From an uncultured Vibrio sp. (GTDB lineage: Bacteria; Pseudomonadota; Gammaproteobacteria; Enterobacterales; Vibrionaceae): a DNA stretch of 64,000 nucleotides. The notes beneath the pieces are model-generated. The model saw only the letters and a list, made by a program, of their open reading frames with translations, did not search any database and was not told where the DNA came from. The position numbers were made by a program, and so were the translations under genes. Positions 59,274 through 64,000 of this stretch are shown here, piece by piece; the first letter of the stretch is position 1; the number at the start of each line of letters is the position of its first letter. The DNA lies in NCBI RefSeq assembly GCF_947488985.1, contig NZ_CANLBV010000009.1, positions 1 to 64,000 on the forward strand, read 5' to 3'.

Positions 59274-59583
59274 GTCGACAGGGAGTTGGCAGGAACAGGA
59301 AAAAGCCTAATGGACTGGGTATCTTCAGGATGAAGATTTGATGACTTAGGATGAGTTGTCAGCAAGGAAGTAATAATCTCTGGATGAGATTCGCCCATCA
59401 GGATGATAGGCCAGAAAGGACACCGCTAGGATGGCGATGAACAACACGGAAATGGGTTAAAGGATTTAGCCACTATCAAGGAAAGATGCAGGGAGCACCT
59501 TATCTCAATGAGATAAACAGTAGCCGGATTGCTGCGATAGAGACTTAACCCCGTTAGGCGCAAGCCTAGCGGGGTTTTCTTTT
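59274..59583 (+). ncRNA. csrB: CsrB regulatory RNA
   Basis: This RNA sequesters CsrA and so frees CsrA-controlled mRNAs. It begins GTCGACAGGGAG, as E. coli CsrB does, and carries about 16 GGA triplets. Several are in loops of hairpins, such as TCTTC-AGGAT-GAAGA, ATCTC-TGGAT-GAGAT, CATC-AGGAT-GATA and GC-TAGGAT-GGC. Near the 3' end GCAGGGAGCA and GTAGCCGGATTGCTGCGA parallel the E. coli RNA, before a 13-bp terminator with a GCAA loop and T run (59547-59583). A VarA/UvrY box lies upstream. The exact start is inferred. Confidence 0.92.
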
Positions 59584-59648
59584 ATCTGGAGTTTGGGTTT
59601 GCTAAACACTCAACCCATCACCCATCGCTAAGTGTTTATTAAGTTTGG

Positions 59649-60131
59649 TTATTCGCTCTCTGCGTAGCGAATCGAGTTGATGAACCACTCTTTGTCGCCC
59701 TCCGGTGTGGTTACCGAGAACTCATCATTCACTTCTTTCTTTAGTAGAGCTCGAGCCATTGGTGAGTCGATAGAGATATAGCCTTTCGCATCGCCGTAGA
59801 TCTCTTCGGGACCGACAATACGAAACTTTTTCATTTCCCCATCATCATTCTCAATTTCGACCCAAGCACCGAAAAACACCTTACCCTCTTGTTGTGGGGA
59901 ATAATCAACAATAGCGACCTCAGGTAGGAACTTTCTTAAGAAACGCACTCGGCGATCAATCTGACGCAGCAGACGTTTATTGAAAGTGTAATCCGCATTT
60001 TCTGAACGATCTCCAAGGCTTGCAGCCCAAGTCACTATTTTTGTGATTTCTGGACGCTTCTCGTGCCATAAGTGGTCATGTTCAGCTTTGAGCTTGTTAT
60101 AGCCTTCTCGGGTGATAAGTTTGGTTTTCAT
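59649..60131 (-). CDS. greB: Transcription elongation factor GreB
   Basis: GreB rescues stalled RNA polymerase by stimulating cleavage of the RNA 3' end. The 160 residues form an N-terminal coiled coil (about 1-75) with the tip acidic residues in SLGDRSENADYTF, and a carboxy-terminal FKBP-like globular domain with KGYISIDSPMARALL. GreB is distinguished from GreA by KRLLRQIDRRVRFLRK, a basic patch near residues 51-66. It is divergent from ompR with structured sequence between. Confidence 0.95.
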   Translation of the reverse strand: MKTKLITREGYNKLKAEHDHLWHEKRPEITKIVTWAASLGDRSENADYTFNKRLLRQIDRRVRFLRKFLPEVAIVDYSPQQEGKVFFGAWVEIENDDGEMKKFRIVGPEEIYGDAKGYISIDSPMARALLKKEVNDEFSVTTPEGDKEWFINSIRYAESE

Positions 60132-60190
60132 AAATCTGACTTAATGAAATGATGTTCTAAGATAGAATATATATAAAGGCAACATACATT

Positions 60191-60226
60191 AACAATTCTT
60201 AGCGCGACTTTTTCTCTAAGAATGTT
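60191..60226. repeat. Hairpin in the greB-ompR gap
   Basis: AAC-A-ATTCTTAG pairs with CTAAGAAT-GTT with one bulged A and a 13-base loop. A second small hairpin (CTTAACC/GGTTGAG, 60270-60286) lies closer to the ompR start. Confidence 0.5.
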
Positions 60227-60308
60227 ACATTTTGAATGCCTCATACCAATACACAATGTACCAAGAATGCTTAACCTTAGGTTGAGTCTTAATAGGTGGA
60301 ACCATTAC

Positions 60309-61028
60309 ATGCAAGAAAACTACAAAATTTTAGTGGTCGATGACGATGCTCGCTTACGTGCACTGCTAGAACGCTACCTGTCAGAGCAGGGCTTTCAAGT
60401 GCGTAGCGTGGCAAACAGTGAGCAGATGGACCGCCTGTTAACCCGTGAAAACTTCCACTTGATGGTATTGGATTTAATGCTGCCGGGCGAAGATGGTCTC
60501 TCTATCTGTCGTCGCCTACGAAACTCAAACAACTCGCTGCCGATCCTAATGTTGACGGCAAAGGGTGACGAAGTGGATCGTATTGTGGGCTTGGAAGTGG
60601 GTGCTGATGATTACCTGCCAAAACCTTTCAATCCACGCGAGCTATTAGCACGCATTAAAGCGGTACTGCGTCGCCAAGTGGTTGAAGCTCCGGGGGCGCC
60701 AAGCATCGAAGAGTCTATTGTTGAGTTCGGTGAATTCCGCCTTAACTTAGGTACGCGTGAAATGTTCCGTGGTGAAGAGCCGATGCCGCTTACCTCGGGT
60801 GAATTTGCGGTGTTGAAGTCACTGGTGACTAACGCCCGTGAGCCAATGTCTCGCGATAAGCTGATGAACATGGCGCGTGGCCGTGAGTATTCGGCGATGG
60901 AGCGCTCTATTGATGTTCAGATCTCACGCTTGCGTCGTCTTGTTGAAGAAAATCCAAGCAAACCCCGCTATATCCAAACGGTATGGGGCTTAGGCTATGT
61001 CTTTGTTCCAGACGGTAAATCGGTGTAA
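60309..61028 (+). CDS. ompR: Two-component response regulator OmpR
   Basis: OmpR regulates porins and other genes in response to osmolarity. The 239 residues are a receiver with the phosphorylated aspartate in MVLDLMLPGEDG (about residue 55) and lysine in LPKPFNPRELL (about 105). A winged-helix domain (about 135-235) follows with SAMERSIDVQISRLRRLVEENPSKPRYIQTVWGLGYVF split across its recognition helix and wing. The ATG at 60309 is the start in relatives (MQENYKILVVDDD); 29 extra residues upstream have no match. Confidence 0.97.
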   Translation: MQENYKILVVDDDARLRALLERYLSEQGFQVRSVANSEQMDRLLTRENFHLMVLDLMLPGEDGLSICRRLRNSNNSLPILMLTAKGDEVDRIVGLEVGADDYLPKPFNPRELLARIKAVLRRQVVEAPGAPSIEESIVEFGEFRLNLGTREMFRGEEPMPLTSGEFAVLKSLVTNAREPMSRDKLMNMARGREYSAMERSIDVQISRLRRLVEENPSKPRYIQTVWGLGYVFVPDGKSV

Positions 61029-61222
61029 GTCCGTTTATCGACCTCATGCCGACGTGATCGGCTGAGTGGTTAGTGTGGCGAAGATACGGGTCATCTCATG
61101 GTTATGTGATGGCTCGTTTTGTATTCAGGCTCTTTATTTCCGTCCTGTTGTTCTAGCGAAATAGGCTTGAGTGACAGTTTCTATTATGCTGGTGTTTTTC
61201 CATTGATCCCTTTAGGTCTTCT

Positions 61223-62518
61223 ATGCGTATACGTAGCTCCTTTTCCCAATCGATCGTACTTTTTCTAACCCTGCTAGTGGCGAGCCAAGTCTTTTCGTAT
61301 TACGCGGTGTTTAATTATGCATTGATGCCGAGCTTGCAGCAGTTCAACAAAATATTGGCGCATGAGCTGAATATTGTGCTGGACCAAGGCAGCGATATCG
61401 AGATCAACGCACCATTGCGTCTGCGAGTTCTTGAGCAGCTTGGGGTGACGGTTCATGCGAAAGGTAGCGAAGGCTTGGATGAATACCATCATGCAACTGT
61501 CATCGACTTGATGAGCGAGGAGATGAGCAAAGAGCTTGGCTCTGAAACCGAAGTGCGACTGATTTTGGGCACTGAGAGTTACGTGCTGTGGATGGATATC
61601 GCACAGCTGCCTAACTCCCTGATTCGAATTCCGTTATCGGAGCTGCAAGAAGAAGATTTTGCCCCTCTGTTTCACAATAGTTTGATCATGGCGCTGTTCA
61701 TTGTCGCGGGGGGCTGGCTGTTCATTCGCTTGCAGAATCGACCATTGATTGCCCTAGAGAAAGCCGCGCAGGAGGTGGGGCGTGGCGACATTCCACCACC
61801 GCTGCCAGTGAAAGGCGCGCAGGAGATCCGTTCAGTGACTCGCGCCTTTAACCAGATGTCGAAAGGTATCCAAGAGTTAGAAGAAGATCGCGCCTTGTTG
61901 ATGGCCGGTATTAGCCATGATTTACGTACACCGCTGACGCGTATTCGTTTGGCGACCGAGATGATGTCACCAGAAGAGAGTTACTTAGCGGAAGGCATTA
62001 TCAGTGATACGGAAGAGTGTAATGAAATCATCGGTCAGTTTATGGATTATCTGAAACCCGTCGACCGAGATTCATTCCAAGCGGTGTTTGTGGATGATAT
62101 TGCTCGTGAGGTGGTGATCTCTGAGGGAGGCTATGAGGTGCAGATTGAAACCGATATTCCAGAATCGATGAAACCGGCATTGGGTAACCCTATTGAGATG
62201 AAGCGTGCGGTCAGTAACTTGGTGGTCAATGCACTGCGTTACGGTAATGGTTGGATCAAGGTGTCGACTGGAATGACCGCTGATAATAAGCTGGCTTGGG
62301 TGACGATTGAAGATAATGGTCCGGGGATCCCACAAGACCAAATTGGCAAACTGTTTGAACCCTTTACTCGTGGTGATACAGCTCGTGGCAGTGAAGGGAC
62401 CGGCTTAGGTTTAGCGATTGTTAAACGTATTGTCAGTCAACACCAAGGTGCGGTGGCGGTGAGCAATCGCAGTCAAGGTGGCTTGAAGGCGCAGCTCAGT
62501 TTTCCTGTGAAGCCTTAG
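61223..62518 (+). CDS. envZ: Osmosensor histidine kinase EnvZ
   Basis: EnvZ phosphorylates and dephosphorylates OmpR. The 431 residues have two membrane helices (about 9-32 and 152-172) around a periplasmic loop. A HAMP linker follows, then the dimerisation domain with [16 protein letters not shown] (histidine about 235). The catalytic domain has an N box ([12 protein letters not shown]) and G boxes DNGPGIP and GTGLGLAI. It lies 194 bp after ompR, unlike the overlapping pair in E. coli, so a separate promoter or extra control is possible. Confidence 0.96.
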   Translation: MRIRSSFSQSIVLFLTLLVASQVFSYYAVFNYALMPSLQQFNKILAHELNIVLDQGSDIEINAPLRLRVLEQLGVTVHAKGSEGLDEYHHATVIDLMSEEMSKELGSETEVRLILGTESYVLWMDIAQLPNSLIRIPLSELQEEDFAPLFHNSLIMALFIVAGGWLFIRLQNRPLIALEKAAQEVGRGDIPPPLPVKGAQEIRSVTRAFNQMSKGIQELEEDRALLMAGISHDLRTPLTRIRLATEMMSPEESYLAEGIISDTEECNEIIGQFMDYLKPVDRDSFQAVFVDDIAREVVISEGGYEVQIETDIPESMKPALGNPIEMKRAVSNLVVNALRYGNGWIKVSTGMTADNKLAWVTIEDNGPGIPQDQIGKLFEPFTRGDTARGSEGTGLGLAIVKRIVSQHQGAVAVSNRSQGGLKAQLSFPVKP

Positions 62519-62543
62519 TGATGTTTTAAACCCCCACTTAAAT

Positions 62544-62570
62544 AAAAAAGGCTTCCGAAAGAGAAGCCTT
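62544..62570 (-). terminator. Terminator of recG
   Basis: On the minus strand AAGGCTTC and GAAGCCTT enclose a 7-base loop and six T follow. The gene ends 30 bp before it. Confidence 0.8.
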
Positions 62571-62601
62571 GTTGCGTTTTGGATAACGGTCACCTTGCTA
62601 A

Positions 62602-64000
62602 TCAAGCCTTAGAGTAAACATCACGCTCACCCAACCAACGGTTGATGATCGCTTTGGCGTTATCTGGGTAGCTATCGTGAATGTGGCGCGCGATGCGTTG
62701 TACCTCGGGGATTAAACGTTGATCGCGGACTAGGTCGGCGATCTTAAAATCCGCCAAGCCCGTCTGTTTGGTGCCAAGCAGCTCACCTGGGCCACGGATC
62801 TCTAAGTCACGCTGAGCAATCACAAAGCCGTCGTTACTTTCACGCAGTACCCCTAAGCGTTTCTGAGCGGTTTTTGACAGCGGTGAGTGATAGAGCAATA
62901 CACAATGGCTGGCGACTGAACCACGGCCAACACGACCTCGTAATTGGTGCAGTTGCGCTAGGCCAAGACGTTCTGGGTTCTCGATGATCATTAAGCTCGA
63001 ATTGGGCACATCCACACCCACTTCAATCACGGTGGTGGCAACCAATAGGTGCAGCTTGTTATCTTTAAACTCCTGCATCACGGCTTGTTTTTCAGCAGGC
63101 TTCATTCGACCATGCACCAAGCCAATTTTTACATCGGGCAGTTTGCGTTGCAGCTCTTCAGCAGTATCCGCCGCCGCTTGAGCTTCCAGCACCTCAGACT
63201 CATCAATCAGCGTACATACCCAATAAGCCTGCTTGCCCTCGTTGAGGCAGGCATTGCGCACCCGCTCGACAATGTCATCGCGTTTGGTATCAGGGATGGC
63301 TACGGTTTGAATGGGCGTTCGCCCCGGTGGCAGCTCATCAATGATCGAGGTTTCAAGATCGGCATAGGCGGTCATGGCGAGCGTGCGTGGAATTGGCGTA
63401 GCGGTCATCACTAACTGATGTGGGTAATAACCTTGCTTTGCCCCTTTCTCACGCAGCTCTAAACGCTGGTGGACACCAAATCGGTGCTGCTCATCAATGA
63501 TCACTAAGCCAAGGTTTTTGAACTCGACATGTTCTTGGAATAGAGCATGCGTACCCACCACCATCTGCGCTTCACCACTGGCAATACGTGCCAGTTCGGT
63601 TTCACGAGCTTTGCCTTTGAGTTTTCCTGCAAGCCAACCGACTTGAATGCCCATCGCTTCAAACCAGTTGGCAAAGTTGATTGCGTGCTGCTCTGCTAAT
63701 AGTTCCGTTGGGGCCATCAAAGCGACCTGTTGGCCATGCTCTAACGCTCGAACCGCCGCCAATGCAGCAACCAAGGTTTTACCTGACCCTACATCCCCTT
63801 GCACTAAACGCATCATCGGGTGTGGCTTTTCCAAGTCAGCTTCGATCTCTTTCGTCACTCGTGCTTGAGCATTGGTTGGCGAGAATGGCAGCTGAGCCAG
63901 CAATTTATCTTTTAAGTTAACTTTATCTTTTAATTTAACTTTGCCTTTCAGAGTATTTACTGGAGGAAAGGGCATCGCCTTGTCTTGTTGCCCTTTGCTG
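62602..64000 (-). CDS. recG: ATP-dependent DNA helicase RecG, 3' end of the gene (5' part beyond the window)
   Basis: RecG regresses stalled forks and processes branched DNA. The frame runs open to the window edge, so the N-terminal wedge part is missing. Visible helicase motifs are GDVGSGKT (I), APTELLAEQH (Ia), VGTHALFQ, DEQHRFGV (II), TATPIPRT (III), GLVHGRMK, VATTVIEVGVDVP (V) and QLRGRVGRG (VI). The carboxy-terminal TRG motif region follows with DLEIRGPGELLGTKQTG. A lysine-rich linker LKDKVNLKDK just before LAQLPFSPT comes from 18-bp tandem units. Confidence 0.97.
   Translation of the reverse strand, partial: SKGQQDKAMPFPPVNTLKGKVKLKDKVNLKDKLLAQLPFSPTNAQARVTKEIEADLEKPHPMMRLVQGDVGSGKTLVAALAAVRALEHGQQVALMAPTELLAEQHAINFANWFEAMGIQVGWLAGKLKGKARETELARIASGEAQMVVGTHALFQEHVEFKNLGLVIIDEQHRFGVHQRLELREKGAKQGYYPHQLVMTATPIPRTLAMTAYADLETSIIDELPPGRTPIQTVAIPDTKRDDIVERVRNACLNEGKQAYWVCTLIDESEVLEAQAAADTAEELQRKLPDVKIGLVHGRMKPAEKQAVMQEFKDNKLHLLVATTVIEVGVDVPNSSLMIIENPERLGLAQLHQLRGRVGRGSVASHCVLLYHSPLSKTAQKRLGVLRESNDGFVIAQRDLEIRGPGELLGTKQTGLADFKIADLVRDQRLIPEVQRIARHIHDSYPDNAKAIINRWLGERDVYSKA
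63904..63939 (-). repeat. Two tandem in-frame 18-bp units inside recG
   Basis: On the coding strand the units read GTTAAATTAAAAGATAAA and GTTAACTTAAAAGATAAA, encoding VKLKDK and VNLKDK. They lie just before the helicase core and are in frame. Confidence 0.85.

Overview
The window reads as a stretch of the main chromosome of a Vibrio. Supporting signs are the protein sequences, which look most like vibrio orthologues, a complete eps-type (gsp) type II secretion operon ending in gspN and followed by cysQ-nudE, a long RyhB RNA between hemB and polA, Spot 42 directly after polA, and CsrB-family RNAs. A Splendidus-clade species is my guess and cannot be proved from the sequence. Almost all genes are core housekeeping genes. 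I see no prophage, CRISPR array, biosynthetic cluster, tRNA or rRNA. The two outermost genes are cut by the window: a PTS permease at the left and recG at the right.

Layout. 1-3.5 kb: end of a PTS EIICB, an EEP-family phosphatase/nuclease, an insertion-sequence scar and a DMT exporter. 3.6-11 kb: rmuC, ubiE-ubiJ-ubiB, tatABC, a 38-codon zinc-ribbon gene and a TatD-family hydrolase. 11-19 kb: hemB, a GNAT gene, Fur-controlled ryhB, an origin-like DnaA-box block, polA, spf, a membrane protein of unknown function, engB and cytochrome c4. 19-23 kb: a CsrB/C-family RNA, a methyltransferase, yihI, a DUF2489 gene and hemN. 23-31 kb: the nitrogen-control cluster glnG-glnL-DUF4124-glnA, with NtrC sites and a sigma-54 promoter, divergent from typA. 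31-40 kb: an AAA ATPase, a DUF2959 lipoprotein, yihY-dtd-fabY, an AsmA-like protein, pckA, hslO and hslR. 40-52 kb: gspCDEFGHIJKLMN. 52-64 kb: cysQ, nudE, nfuA, comF-like, bioH, an unknown gene, tex, csrB, greB, ompR-envZ and recG.

How the genes work together. ubiE, ubiJ and ubiB serve ubiquinone synthesis; hemB and hemN serve haem synthesis. tatABC exports folded proteins, and the Gsp machine moves periplasmic proteins through the outer membrane. glnA, glnL and glnG form the nitrogen circuit. Four regulatory RNAs lie in about 47 kb: RyhB (iron), Spot 42 (carbon) and two CsrA-titrating RNAs.

The most unusual signals are small. The core of RyhB carries five tandem copies of a 9-nt unit where the E. 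coli RNA has two. Short tandem duplications, mostly of 18-19 bp, recur at gene junctions and in frame inside genes (gspF/G, gspI/J, gspN/cysQ, recG, the scar near 2.5 kb). An origin-like cluster of DnaA boxes and GATC sites lies upstream of polA. A 38-residue zinc-ribbon protein sits between tatC and the TatD-family gene.
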